Below, one piece after another: positions 7,554-16,402 of a stretch of 40,220 nucleotides of DNA. The stretch's first letter is position 1. Every line of letters starts with the position of its first letter. Made by a program: the position numbers and the translations under genes. The DNA is from an uncultured Alphaproteobacteria bacterium (lineage in GTDB: Bacteria > Pseudomonadota > Alphaproteobacteria > Micropepsales > Micropepsaceae): NCBI GenBank assembly GCA_903837555.1, contig CAILUV010000095.1:1-40220 (forward strand), read 5' to 3'. The notes below the pieces were generated by a model. The model saw only the letters and a program-made list of their open reading frames with translations, ran no database searches and was not told the origin of the DNA.

Positions 7554-8476
7554 AGGGCTTTTGGGCGCTTCTTGGGGTCGAAGCCGTAAAAGGCTTCCGC
7601 ATTCTCGACCAGGATCTTGTGGCGCAGCTTTTCGTCCGGCGCCCACCTGGTCGTCAGGTTCAAAAGCACCACGTCATCGGGCATCGCCACGGGATTGAGC
7701 GCCTTGGTTGCGTCGGGATGCGGCCAGTCGCTGCCCCAGATGCAGCGTTCCGGCGCCGCCGTGATGTAGCCGCGCGCCGCAGCGCTGGCACCGGGATAAT
7801 TCGGCGCCACGCCGCCCTGGTACAGGTAAGCACCCGACACCTTGACCCAGCCCTTGCCGCTGTCGAGCAGCTTGCGCACCGTCTTGTACTGCGGCGAGGC
7901 CGTGTCGATGGCGCGGCCCAGATGATCGATGATCACCGGTACCGGCAGGCTGAGCAGCAACCCCTCCATCTGCACGAGCTGCTCGGGCGGTATGTTGCAC
8001 TGGATATGCCAGCCCAGCTTGGCGATGCGCCTGGACAGCGGCAGGACTTCCTCGGCGCTGACCGGATTGCCCAGGCCGAACTGGATGCGCGCGCCCCGAA
8101 TGCCGCCGGCATGCAGCCGCTTGAGCTCCGCATCGCTGACGCTGGCATTGACGACGCAGACGCCGCGGGCGTCACCCAACTGCGCGATCGCATCGAGGGT
8201 GCAGCTATTGTCGGTGCCGTAGGTCGAGGGCTGCACCACCACCGCGCGGGTGATGCCCAGCTTTTTCTGCAGCGCCTTGTAATCGGCCACGGTCGCCAGC
8301 GGCGGCTTCAGCACCGCGTTTGGCATGTAGGGGAAGCGCGCATCATAGACATGCAGATGGCTGTCGCAGACGCCATCGGGCACCTTGAAACTGACGCGCT
8401 TGTCGGCGGCGAGCGCGGGCGTGGCGGCGAAGGCGAGCGCGGTGCCGATCACGGCGCGGCGATTGGGATGCGACAT
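7550..8476 (-). CDS. Exported amidohydrolase-2 family metal hydrolase
   Basis: This 308-residue protein begins MSHPNRRAVIGTALAFAATP with an RR pair and hydrophobic stretch, so Tat export is possible though the motif is not canonical. The TIM-barrel amidohydrolase signature HLH (H40, H42 in CDSHLHVYD) is present, with IIDHLGR and WGSDWPHP later, as in 2-pyrone-4,6-dicarboxylate lactonase-like and related decarboxylases. The substrate is unknown; lactone or aromatic-acid hydrolysis is likely for this group. ATG 8476 follows an AGGGGG ribosome binding site. Its 3' end meets the glycosyltransferase stop, with a four-base overlap of convergent genes. Confidence 0.82.
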   Translation of the reverse strand: MSHPNRRAVIGTALAFAATPALAADKRVSFKVPDGVCDSHLHVYDARFPYMPNAVLKPPLATVADYKALQKKLGITRAVVVQPSTYGTDNSCTLDAIAQLGDARGVCVVNASVSDAELKRLHAGGIRGARIQFGLGNPVSAEEVLPLSRRIAKLGWHIQCNIPPEQLVQMEGLLLSLPVPVIIDHLGRAIDTASPQYKTVRKLLDSGKGWVKVSGAYLYQGGVAPNYPGASAAARGYITAAPERCIWGSDWPHPDATKALNPVAMPDDVVLLNLTTRWAPDEKLRHKILVENAEAFYGFDPKKRPKAL

Positions 8477-8565
8477 TTTTATTCCCCCTGCTGTTTGCGC
8501 GGATGATGGCGGGGCTGCGGCGCAAAAACAATGGTGCGGCGCCTTGCGACCGGGTAAAAGCCCGC

Positions 8566-9432
8566 ATGGCCGATATGGAAATTCGCAAGCAGCAGGCGCG
8601 CGCATGGTTTGAAACCCTGCAGGGCCGCATCATGGTTGCGTTCGAAACACTGGAACGCAACGCGCCCGCAGCATTATATCCGGGTGAGGCGGGCCATTTC
8701 GAAAGAACACCCTGGACCCGCGCCAATAATGAAGGCGGCGGCGTCATGGGCATGATGCGCGGCCGGCTGTTCGAAAAAGTCGGCGTGCACACCTCCACCG
8801 TGTTTGGAGAGTTTTCGCCGGAATTCGCCAAACAGGTGCGCGGTGCGGACAAGGATCCGCGCTTCTGGGCCAGCGGCATCAGCCTGATCGCGCACATGAA
8901 GAATCCGCGCGTGCCCGCCGTGCACATGAACACCCGCATGATCGTGACGACGCAAGGCTGGTTCGGCGGCGGTGCCGACCTGAATCCCACGCTGGATGCC
9001 GCGCGGAGCGACGCGCATCCCGATACCATTGATTTCCATGCCCGGCTGAAACAGGCCTGTGACGGCTTCGAAGCGGGTTATTATGACAAGTACAAGAAGT
9101 GGGCCGACGAATATTTCTGGCTGCCCCATCGCGGCGAACCGCGCGGCGTGGGCGGCATCTTCTACGACCATCACGACAGTGGCGACTGGGACAAGGATTT
9201 CGCTTTCACCAAGGCGGTGGGCGAAGCCTTTCTCGAAATTCAGCCCGCCATCATCGCCCGCCGCATGGGCGAAAGCTGGACGGACGCCGAACGGCACGAA
9301 CAGGCCAAGTGGCGCGGTCGCTATGTCGAATTCAATCTTCTGTATGACCGCGGCACCACCTTCGGGCTGAAGACCGGCGGTAATGTCGAAAGCATCCTGT
9401 CATCCATGCCGCCGATTGCGGAGTGGAAATGA
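8566..9432 (+). CDS. hemF: Coproporphyrinogen III oxidase, aerobic
   Basis: HemF uses oxygen to decarboxylate two propionates of coproporphyrinogen III to give protoporphyrinogen IX in haem synthesis. The family blocks are all present: GGGVMGMMRGRLFEKVGVHT, the VHMNTRMI and WFGGGADLNP metal/substrate region, RGVGGIFYDH, and VEFNLLYDRGTTFGLKTGG near the C-terminus. From ATG 8566 the protein is 288 residues, normal for the family; an in-frame ATG at 8575 is an alternative and longer starts add poor sequence. The stop overlaps the hemC start by four bases, so the two haem genes form an operon. Confidence 0.95.
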   Translation: MADMEIRKQQARAWFETLQGRIMVAFETLERNAPAALYPGEAGHFERTPWTRANNEGGGVMGMMRGRLFEKVGVHTSTVFGEFSPEFAKQVRGADKDPRFWASGISLIAHMKNPRVPAVHMNTRMIVTTQGWFGGGADLNPTLDAARSDAHPDTIDFHARLKQACDGFEAGYYDKYKKWADEYFWLPHRGEPRGVGGIFYDHHDSGDWDKDFAFTKAVGEAFLEIQPAIIARRMGESWTDAERHEQAKWRGRYVEFNLLYDRGTTFGLKTGGNVESILSSMPPIAEWK

Positions 9433-10370
9433 TCAAGCTGGGATCACGCGGCTCGCCACTGGCGCTGACACAAAGCCGCCATGTCGCGGGCCTGCTGGCT
9501 GGCACCCAAGGCGCAGACATCGACCAGTTTCCGATTCAAAGCTTCATGACCAGCGGCGACAAGATTCAGGGCCGTTTGCAGGACCAGGGCGGCAAGGGCC
9601 TGTTCACCAAGGAACTGGATCAGGCGCTGCTGGACGGACGCATTGATGCCGCGATCCATTCGATGAAAGACCTGCCCACCCGCATGCCGCCCGGCATCGT
9701 GCTGGCCTGCGTGCCGCAGCGCGAAGACCCGCGCGATGGCTTCATCGCCCTCAAGGCGAAAAGCCTGATGGACCTGCCAGCGGGCGCCACGGTCGGCACT
9801 GCCAGCCTCAGGCGCCAGGCGCAGACGCTGCACCTGCGGCCCGATCTGAAGGTGGAACTGCTGCGCGGCCGCGTCGAAACCCGGCTGGCGAAAATCGAAA
9901 GTGGTGCGTTCGACGCCACCTATCTGGCGCTGGCGGGCTTGCGCCGCCTGGGACTGGAACGCCACGTGGCCAGCATCGTGGACGGCGAGGCGATGCCGCC
10001 CGCGCCCGCGCAAGGCGCGCTGGCCGTCACGGTGCGCGAAGGCGATGCGAAGACGCTGGCCTTGTTTGCACCGCTCGACATCACGGAGCACGCCATCGCC
10101 ACGACCTGCGAACGCGCCTTCCTGCAGGCGCTGGACGGCTCGTGCCGCACGCCCATCGCGGCGCTGGCGCGGATTTCCAACGACACCCTCGACTTTGTCG
10201 GCGAAGTTTTGACCCCGGATGGCAAACATCGCTGGCGGCGCCGACAAAGCGTCAGCCTGGGCGGCGATGCCAATGAGACCGCCCGCGCTCTGGGTGCGAA
10301 GCTGGGCGCGCAGATCGTGGCCGAAGCCGGGACGCTCTATAAGGCGCATTTCGGCGACAATGGCTGGTAG
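9429..10370 (+). CDS. hemC: Porphobilinogen deaminase (hydroxymethylbilane synthase)
   Basis: HemC joins four porphobilinogens into hydroxymethylbilane in the cytoplasm. Visible signatures are IKLGSRGSPLALTQ at the start, DAAIHSMKDLPT, VGTASLRRQAQ and LRGRVETRL. The cysteine that carries the dipyrromethane cofactor is C239 in LDGSCRTPIAA. The protein has 313 residues, standard length. ATG 9429 overlaps the hemF stop (ATGA) and is favoured over the GTG six bases upstream. Adjacent hemF-hemC pairing implies joint expression of an early and a late step of the haem pathway. Confidence 0.96.
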   Translation: MIKLGSRGSPLALTQSRHVAGLLAGTQGADIDQFPIQSFMTSGDKIQGRLQDQGGKGLFTKELDQALLDGRIDAAIHSMKDLPTRMPPGIVLACVPQREDPRDGFIALKAKSLMDLPAGATVGTASLRRQAQTLHLRPDLKVELLRGRVETRLAKIESGAFDATYLALAGLRRLGLERHVASIVDGEAMPPAPAQGALAVTVREGDAKTLALFAPLDITEHAIATTCERAFLQALDGSCRTPIAALARISNDTLDFVGEVLTPDGKHRWRRRQSVSLGGDANETARALGAKLGAQIVAEAGTLYKAHFGDNGW

Positions 10371-10439
10371 CCTCTTGCAAAAAGCCTGAATCGGCGCAGC
10401 ATCCCGGTCACAGCCATCAGAGCTGACGGGAGACACGCC

Positions 10440-11327
10440 ATGTTCAACAAACGCGACTTCATCACCGCCGCCCTTGCCCTCGCCGCCTCCAGCGCGGCCA
10501 ACGCGCAAACGCCGGCCCGGCGAAACGGCATGGCGCCGCCTCGCAAGATCGAACGCGGCATGATGAAGACCACGCGGATGTTCAAATCCCCGCCCGGTTA
10601 CGCCAACGGGCTGGCCGTTTCGCCGGAAGGTTTGTGGATCGCGGAGCAGAAGCTCTCCGGCCAGACGGCGAAGAATTACGGCGTTCCGGAACCGAAGGAC
10701 CTGCGCGAAGCCGCCTGGCTGGTGGACTGGAACGGCAAGCTGATCAAGACCGTCCATACCAACTCGCGCAACTGTTCGGGGATGGCGTATGGCAATGGCT
10801 GCGTCTGGATGATGGCCAATCAGGACCCCTTCGGCTGCTTCCAAGTGGACATGAATGGCAAACAGATCAGCCACCGCCAGATTCCGCTGGCCATGCCGGG
10901 CCAGAATGGCGGCGGCAGCCATGGCGCGCAGTGGCGTGATGGAAAATTGTGGATCGCGGCGCTGCGGCCCAAGCTCCTGATCCGCGTCGATCCCAAGACC
11001 TGGGCGCCGGAAGTAGCGATCTCGGCCGTCACCACGCCGGACAAGCCACGCACCCACGACCTGACCTTCGACGCCAATGGCGATATCTGGCTGGTGGTCG
11101 GCAGCGACAGCAGCAACTACAAGGAGAGCAAGCCGGGCCTGGTGAAATATGACGGCAAGACAGGCCAGCTGATCGGCACGTACGATTTCGTGCCGGGTTC
11201 CGCCGATCCGCACGGGCTGGAATTCCACAACGGAACGCTGATCAGCTGCGATGCCGGCATCCATCCGGGCTGGCCCAATGGCGACAGCCCGCATGCCGGC
11301 TGGGTGGTCAAGATCGAGCCCGCATAA
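10440..11327 (+). CDS. Exported SMP-30/Vgb-like beta-propeller protein
   Basis: This 295-residue protein has an export signal (FNKRDFITAALALAASSAANA). The mature part contains propeller-like blades: GLAVSPEGLWIAEQ, GMAYGNGCVWMMAN, HGAQWRDGKLWIAAL, HDLTFDANGDIWLVVG and HGLEFHNGTLISCD. Such periplasmic propellers include lactonases and virginiamycin B lyase-like proteins; nothing in the sequence fixes the substrate. The ATG follows GGGAGA at a good distance. It lies 69 bases after hemC on the same strand, but a shared role with haem synthesis is not evident. Confidence 0.75.
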   Translation: MFNKRDFITAALALAASSAANAQTPARRNGMAPPRKIERGMMKTTRMFKSPPGYANGLAVSPEGLWIAEQKLSGQTAKNYGVPEPKDLREAAWLVDWNGKLIKTVHTNSRNCSGMAYGNGCVWMMANQDPFGCFQVDMNGKQISHRQIPLAMPGQNGGGSHGAQWRDGKLWIAALRPKLLIRVDPKTWAPEVAISAVTTPDKPRTHDLTFDANGDIWLVVGSDSSNYKESKPGLVKYDGKTGQLIGTYDFVPGSADPHGLEFHNGTLISCDAGIHPGWPNGDSPHAGWVVKIEPA

Positions 11328-12503
11328 TCAGTCGACCCGGAAACCGGGGCGCAGCGCCACATAGGACGAGTCCACTTGGTTGATGCTGGAACAGCCCAGC
11401 AGCATCAGGGTGCGGATGATGTCGGCGCGGAAAATCTCGATGGCCCGTTCGACGCCGGCATCGCCCGCCGCGGCCAGGCCGTAGGCATAGCCGCGGCCCA
11501 GCAGCACCGCATCGGCGCCCAGCGCCTTGGCCCGCACCACATCGGCGCCGCGGCGGATGCCGCCGTCGAACAGAATCTCGGTCTTGCCTTTGACGGCTTC
11601 GACAATGCCCGGCAGCACGCGGAGCGACCCCGCCACGCCGTCAAGCTGACGCCCCGCATGGGTCGACACCACAATGCCCTGCGCGCCCTCGTCCACAGAA
11701 CGAAGCGCGTCATCGGCGGTCATGACTCCCTTGATCACAATGGGGCCGCTCCACAATTCGCGAATCCATTTCAGGTCGGTCCAGGAAACCTGCGCCGCCT
11801 GCAGCGCCGCACCGACATCTATGGCGGCCAGCGGACCGGAGCCCGGTACCACGATGTTGGGAAACGGACGCGACATGCCGTCCAGCATGTAACCGGCCAG
11901 CCAGCGCGGATGCATCAGGATGTTGGGAATATAAGGAATGCGGTGCAGCCAGTTGGACGACATCAACTGGCGCATGCCGTTGCGCACGTCGCGTTCGCGG
12001 TTGCCCGCCACCGGCGTGTCGATGGTGACGAACAGCGCCTTGTACCCGGCAGCCTTGGCGCGGGCGATCGCGCCTTCGGCAGCGCCGCGGCCCCCAGCGA
12101 GATACAATTGATAAAAGGTCGGCCCGCTGGACTCGGCCTTCACATCTTCGATCGTGTGGCCGGACATGGTGGACAGGATATAGGCGGTGCCGTGACGGCC
12201 CGCCGCCCTTGACGAGGCCAGCTCACCGCGCGGATGCATCAGGCGCGAATAACCGATGGGGCCCAGCAGGAACGGCAGCTCCAGCTTGTGACCCAGTACC
12301 GTGACGGACAGATCGCAGGCCGGCGTCGCCACCGCGAAGCGCGGCTTGAACAGCACTTCCTTGTAGGCCTGCTCGCTGTCCAGCAGCGTCACTTCATCGT
12401 CGGCCGCGCCGTCCAGATAGTCGAACACCGCGTCGGGCAGGCGCGCGCGCGCCAGGCGGCGCAGGTCCTTGACGTTGACGACCTTGGGGGCAGCGAGATT
12501 CAT
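11328..12503 (-). CDS. FMN-dependent alpha-hydroxy-acid oxidase/dehydrogenase
   Basis: This enzyme of the LldD/glycolate-oxidase family oxidises 2-hydroxy acids (lactate, glycolate, mandelate or similar) on FMN. Seen are VFDYLDGAADDE near the N-terminus, FYQLYL, TIDTPVAGNRERDVRNG, and the phosphate-binding ILFDGGIRRGADVVRAKALG. The active-site segment reads STHAGRQLDG where most members have SNHGGRQLDG; the catalytic His and Arg remain. ATG 12503 is preferred over ATG 12512, because GGA lies eight bases before it and the family usually starts there. The substrate cannot be assigned. Confidence 0.87.
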   Translation of the reverse strand: MNLAAPKVVNVKDLRRLARARLPDAVFDYLDGAADDEVTLLDSEQAYKEVLFKPRFAVATPACDLSVTVLGHKLELPFLLGPIGYSRLMHPRGELASSRAAGRHGTAYILSTMSGHTIEDVKAESSGPTFYQLYLAGGRGAAEGAIARAKAAGYKALFVTIDTPVAGNRERDVRNGMRQLMSSNWLHRIPYIPNILMHPRWLAGYMLDGMSRPFPNIVVPGSGPLAAIDVGAALQAAQVSWTDLKWIRELWSGPIVIKGVMTADDALRSVDEGAQGIVVSTHAGRQLDGVAGSLRVLPGIVEAVKGKTEILFDGGIRRGADVVRAKALGADAVLLGRGYAYGLAAAGDAGVERAIEIFRADIIRTLMLLGCSSINQVDSSYVALRPGFRVD

Positions 12504-12552
12504 GCAAAACATCCGGCGAAAGCGGGGCGTTTATGCCCCCAAACCGGCGGCT

Positions 12553-13731
12553 TTAAAAGGCAGAAATGCCTGTCTGGGCGCGGCCCAGCACCAGGGCATG
12601 GATATCGTGGGTGCCCTCATAGGTGTTCACCGCTTCCAGATTCAGCATGTGGCGCACGACATGGTAATCGTCGGCCACACCATTGCCGCCATGCATGTCG
12701 CGGGCCTCGCGGGCGATGGCCAGCGCCTTGCCGGCATTGTTGCGCTTGAGCAGGCTGATGGTTTCGGCGGCCAGCTTGCCGTCTTCCATCAACCGACCGG
12801 CCTGCAGGCAGGCCGTCAGGCCCAGCGTGATCTCGGTCTGCATGTCGGCCAGCTTTTTCTGGAACAGTTGGTTGGCGGCCAGCGGACGGCCGAACTGTTG
12901 CCGCTCCAGACCGTAAGCGCGCGCCGCATGCCAGCAGAACTCTGCCGCGCCCATCGCGCCCCAGGCGATACCGTACCGCGCATGGTTGAGACAGGCGAAA
13001 GCCGCTTTCAAACCCTGCGCATCGGGGAGGATGCGATCTTGCGGGATTTCGACATCATTCATCGCGATCTCGCCGGTGACGCCGGCGCGAAGCGAGAACT
13101 TGCCTTCGATTCTGTCCGTGGAAATCCCCTTGTCGCCGCGCTCCAGGATGAAGCCACGCACCTTGTCATCCAGCCGTGCCCACACCACGAACACGTTCGC
13201 GATGGGCGCATGGGTGATCCATATCTTGCTGCCCGACAACACAAAGCCGGCTTTGCTTTTGACCGCGCGGCTTTGCATCGAACCGGGGTCGGAACCGGAG
13301 TTGGGCTCGGTCAGGCCGAACGCCCCGATGCATTCCCCGCTGGCCAGAAGCGGCAGATATTTTTGCCGCTGTGCCTCGCTCCCAAATGCATGGATGGGAT
13401 GCATCACAAGACTGGATTGCACCGAAATGGACGAGCGAAAGGCGGAATCCGCCTTTTCGATTTCACGCGCGATCAATCCATACGCAACGGGCGATACGCC
13501 CGGGCAACCGTAATCCGTCAGCGTGCTGCCGAGCAGACCCAGCGCACCGAATTCTTTCATCAGAGCTGGGTCAAACGTCTCATGGCGATGCATGTCGCGC
13601 ACCAGTGGCATCAAGCGGTTTAGCGCGAAGGCGCGCGCGCTATCCCGCGCGAGTTTTTCCTCCTCGCGCAGCGAGGCTTCCAGAAGCAGCGGATCGGCCC
13701 AGTCAAATGCGGGCCAAGAAGCGGATGACAT
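12553..13731 (-). CDS. gcdH: Glutaryl-CoA dehydrogenase-like acyl-CoA dehydrogenase
   Basis: This 392-residue FAD enzyme oxidises and decarboxylates glutaryl-CoA to crotonyl-CoA in lysine/tryptophan/aromatic degradation. The acyl-CoA dehydrogenase signatures [15 protein letters not shown] and ARDMHGGNG are present. The catalytic glutamate is E372 in [20 protein letters not shown], a C-terminus typical of GcdH rather than short- or medium-chain enzymes. It lies 49 bases upstream of the alpha-hydroxy-acid oxidase gene on the same strand, so co-transcription is possible. The GcdH assignment over other acyl-CoA dehydrogenases is fairly secure. Confidence 0.9.
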   Translation of the reverse strand: MSSASWPAFDWADPLLLEASLREEEKLARDSARAFALNRLMPLVRDMHRHETFDPALMKEFGALGLLGSTLTDYGCPGVSPVAYGLIAREIEKADSAFRSSISVQSSLVMHPIHAFGSEAQRQKYLPLLASGECIGAFGLTEPNSGSDPGSMQSRAVKSKAGFVLSGSKIWITHAPIANVFVVWARLDDKVRGFILERGDKGISTDRIEGKFSLRAGVTGEIAMNDVEIPQDRILPDAQGLKAAFACLNHARYGIAWGAMGAAEFCWHAARAYGLERQQFGRPLAANQLFQKKLADMQTEITLGLTACLQAGRLMEDGKLAAETISLLKRNNAGKALAIAREARDMHGGNGVADDYHVVRHMLNLEAVNTYEGTHDIHALVLGRAQTGISAF

Positions 13732-13738
13732 GCCCAGC

Positions 13739-13769
13739 CAAAAAAACGGGGAGGCAAAATGCTTCCCGT
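13739..13769 (-). terminator. Intrinsic terminator after the 61-residue gene
   Basis: On the minus strand ACGGGAAGC and GCCTCCCCGT form a stem with one mismatch around a short ATTTT loop, followed by seven T (bases 13746-13740). This is a good rho-independent terminator for minus-strand transcription leaving the small gene at 13831-14016, and it separates that gene from gcdH. Confidence 0.75.
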
Positions 13770-13830
13770 GATGGAAAGCATATCGCCATCCCCGTGCCGC
13801 CTGAAAGGACGGACTTGGCCGGTTCGCGTG

Positions 13831-14016
13831 TTAGTTTGACTTGGTGACCTGGCCTTCGGCCACGCCAGCCTTGCTGCCGACACCCGGATTGACCGCATGC
13901 TGGCCACTGGGCGGCACCGGCATGATCTTGTCGTCATGGCCCGGCAACTGGGCCTCTGTGGTCGGCGCAATATGGGGTTTGCCGTCGCGCAGGTCAGGCT
14001 TGTTGGTGTTGGTCAT
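13831..14016 (-). CDS. Small Pro/Gly-rich disordered protein, unknown function
   Basis: This 61-residue, hydrophilic protein is rich in Pro, Gly, Asp and Lys (start MTNTNKPDLRDGKPHIAPTT), with no cysteine, membrane segment or recognisable domain, so it is probably disordered. It is credible as a gene: a CGGAG ribosome binding site lies before the ATG and an intrinsic terminator follows 60 bases after the stop. It lies between the lipoprotein hydrolase gene and gcdH on the same strand but appears to be its own transcript end. The function is unknown. Confidence 0.65.
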   Translation of the reverse strand: MTNTNKPDLRDGKPHIAPTTEAQLPGHDDKIMPVPPSGQHAVNPGVGSKAGVAEGQVTKSN

Positions 14017-14058
14017 GCCAATCTCCGAAAGGGTTCGAAGGGATAACGACCGGACGCG

Positions 14059-14997
14059 CTAATTGTTGCGCGTCAGAACCCAGTCGGCGACATCCTTGTG
14101 CACCACAGCGCGCTGCAGGTCGCGCAGCAGCATATGATAGCCCTTTTCATACTTGCGCGCCTCGACGCGGTTCCCAAGTTCCGCAATCACCGCCTGGGTG
14201 GGCTTGGCCGGGATCACCTGATCGTTGGCGCCATAGACCAGCAGGATCGGCGGCGCACCCGACAGACGCGTGGGCGATGTGCGCGCCTCGTCCATCAGAT
14301 TCACCAACCCATAAAGCGTGTCGGTGCGGGTGCGCTTCTGGAACAGGGGATCGCGGCCCAGCGCCCGCAGCATCTCGATATTGTCGGATGGCACGATGGT
14401 CACCACCTTGCTGGCGGCGCTGTTGGACAGGATCACGCCGGGGATCAGATGCGCCGCCAGGAACAGCGCCGCCCGGTATGTCAGCGGCATGCCGGCCCGC
14501 GACCATACCGCCGGCGCCACCAGGATCGCGCCGTCCACGCGCGGCGGCGTAGCTGAGGCCAGCGCGGTCAACACCACCGCCCCGCCCATGCTTTCACCCA
14601 GCGCGAAAACCGGAACGCCGGGATAGCGCTGCCGCGCCGCGTCCACCGCGTCCGACAGGTCGGCACGCATCGCGTCGGCCCCAGCCCAGATGCCGGGATT
14701 GGCATTCTTGCCGAAGCCGCGTTGGTCGTAAGCAATGGTGGTGATGCCGTCTTTGGCCCAGGCCTGCCCCGGCATGTCAAAGGCGTTGGAATAATCGCTC
14801 ATGCCATGCACCGCGACGATCACGGCTTTGGGAACGCCTTCAGCCTCCCAGCGGCGCAGCGCCAGTTCCTTGCCGTCGCGGGTCATCAGCACCTCATCGC
14901 CGATCACGGCGGAACGGCTGGCATCGCGCGGCGCGGAGTCGAAGCTTGGGGCGCAGGCCGCAAGACCCAGGACAAGAAAAACGGGAAGAAAGCGCAT
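14059..14997 (-). CDS. Lipoprotein alpha/beta hydrolase, monoacylglycerol-lipase-like
   Basis: This 312-residue protein has a lipoprotein signal (FLPVFLVLGLAAC, acylated Cys at residue 15), so it is probably anchored in the envelope. The body is a serine-aminopeptidase-S33/lysophospholipase-type hydrolase: oxyanion-side HGMSDYSNAF, nucleophile S136 in GESMGG, an acidic residue in YGANDQVIP, and the C-terminal histidine in KGYHMLL. Relatives cleave monoacylglycerols or lysophospholipids. The substrate is inferred only from the fold. The downstream neighbour is the 61-residue small gene, 42 bases away on the same strand. Confidence 0.85.
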   Translation of the reverse strand: MRFLPVFLVLGLAACAPSFDSAPRDASRSAVIGDEVLMTRDGKELALRRWEAEGVPKAVIVAVHGMSDYSNAFDMPGQAWAKDGITTIAYDQRGFGKNANPGIWAGADAMRADLSDAVDAARQRYPGVPVFALGESMGGAVVLTALASATPPRVDGAILVAPAVWSRAGMPLTYRAALFLAAHLIPGVILSNSAASKVVTIVPSDNIEMLRALGRDPLFQKRTRTDTLYGLVNLMDEARTSPTRLSGAPPILLVYGANDQVIPAKPTQAVIAELGNRVEARKYEKGYHMLLRDLQRAVVHKDVADWVLTRNN

Positions 14998-15042
14998 GCA
15001 TGGTGTCTGGCGGTTGAGGCCTGCGAGACTAGGGCGGCATGG

Positions 15043-16293
15043 CTAAAGCGGCAACAGGCCGATCATGGCGCCCGACAGGCAACTGGCCAGGACGCCCGCC
15101 ACCAGCGCCTTCAGCGCCAGGCCGACAATCTCGTCGCGCCGGTCCGGGATCAGCGCGCTCATGCCCGCGATCAGGAACCCGACGCTGGCGAAATTGGCGA
15201 AACCGCAAAGGGCATAGACCATGATGGTGGAAGAGCGCGGATCGAGCGTGCCGGCGGGGAGCGCCGCCATGCGCAGATACGCGATCAGCTCGTTCAGGAT
15301 CACCTTGACGCCCAGCAGTTCCCCCGCCGTCATCATCTGGCTGGACGGTACGCCCAGAAGCCAGACCAGCGGCGCGAACAGCCAGCCCAGCATCCTCTCC
15401 AGCGTCAGCGGCGCGCCCATCACACCCGGAAACTGCGCCAGAACGATATTGGCCAGCGCCACCAGCGAAGTCGTCACCACCAGCATGGCGATAATCTGCA
15501 GGTACAGCCGCAAGCCATCCTCGGTGCCTTTCGCCATGGCATCCATGGTCGAGCGGTAATGCACGCTGGCTTCCTTTTCGTTGAGATCGGTCTGGGCCGG
15601 GCCCGGCACCATCAGCCGCGCCATCAATATGCCCGCCGGCAACGACATGAAGGATGCCACCAGCAAATGCCCGAGCGCGCCGGGCAGCACATTGGCCAGG
15701 ATGGTGGCGTACAGCACGAACACCGTGCCTGCGATGACCGACAGACCCACCGTCATCAAAATGAAAAGCTCGGTGCGGGTCAGCCGCGCCAGATAGGGGC
15801 GGATCATCAACTGGCCTTCGATATTGCCCAGGAACACCATCGAGGCTGACGACAGGCCGACCACGCCGCCCAGGCCCAGCACCTTCTTCAGCCCCGCCGC
15901 CAATGTCTTCACGATGATGGGTGAGATTCGCCAGTACCACAGCAGCGCCGACAGCGCCCCGATCACGATGATCAGCGGCAGGATGGTGAAAGCCAGGTTG
16001 ATCATGTTGCCGGGATTGGTAACGGCAAACGGCGCGGGCGCCCCGCCCATGTAGCCAAACACGAAACCGGTGCCCGCCGCGGTGGCGGTGGAGATCGCCG
16101 TCACCACGCCATTGAGCGCCAGCAGCAGATCACGGGCCACGGGCGCCTTGAGCAGCAACAGCGCGATGGCCGCCTGCAACACCAGCGTGCCCGCCACCAT
16201 GCGCGTGTTGAAGGCCTTGCGATCTTCCGACAGCGCCCAGGCGATGGCGATGATGACCACAATACCCAAGGCGGATTGAAGATGCGGCACCAT
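15043..16293 (-). CDS. Concentrative nucleoside transporter (CNT/NupC family)
   Basis: This 416-residue inner-membrane protein should import nucleosides with H+ or Na+. Family features include an N-terminal helix set (ALGIVVIIAIAWALSE), the re-entrant loop region around GLGGVVGLSSASMVFLGNIEGQL, and the late NFASVGFLIAGMSALIPDRR block typical of CNT proteins. ATG 16293 is chosen because GGAGG lies just before it; an upstream TTG at 16320 has weaker support. It may work with the exported nucleoside hydrolase encoded at 4675-5634, but they are not co-transcribed. It is divergent from the acyltransferase gene. Confidence 0.9.
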   Translation of the reverse strand: MVPHLQSALGIVVIIAIAWALSEDRKAFNTRMVAGTLVLQAAIALLLLKAPVARDLLLALNGVVTAISTATAAGTGFVFGYMGGAPAPFAVTNPGNMINLAFTILPLIIVIGALSALLWYWRISPIIVKTLAAGLKKVLGLGGVVGLSSASMVFLGNIEGQLMIRPYLARLTRTELFILMTVGLSVIAGTVFVLYATILANVLPGALGHLLVASFMSLPAGILMARLMVPGPAQTDLNEKEASVHYRSTMDAMAKGTEDGLRLYLQIIAMLVVTTSLVALANIVLAQFPGVMGAPLTLERMLGWLFAPLVWLLGVPSSQMMTAGELLGVKVILNELIAYLRMAALPAGTLDPRSSTIMVYALCGFANFASVGFLIAGMSALIPDRRDEIVGLALKALVAGVLASCLSGAMIGLLPL

Positions 16294-16402
16294 TCGCCTC
16301 CAGCGAAAACGCCCCGCCAAGCTACACGATTCCGCGCGCGCCTCCCATGACAGATGGCCGCGCCCGCTTTAGTGTCGCCACCACGAACAAGCAGGCGGCA
16401 CT

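Noticed and set aside
5607-7646. A 679-codon open frame antisense to the TPR/O-GlcNAc transferase
   Set aside because: It covers a gene with clear TPR and GT41 motifs, and its protein is rich in His, Gln, Arg and Gly with no domain. Long antisense frames are expected at this GC content.
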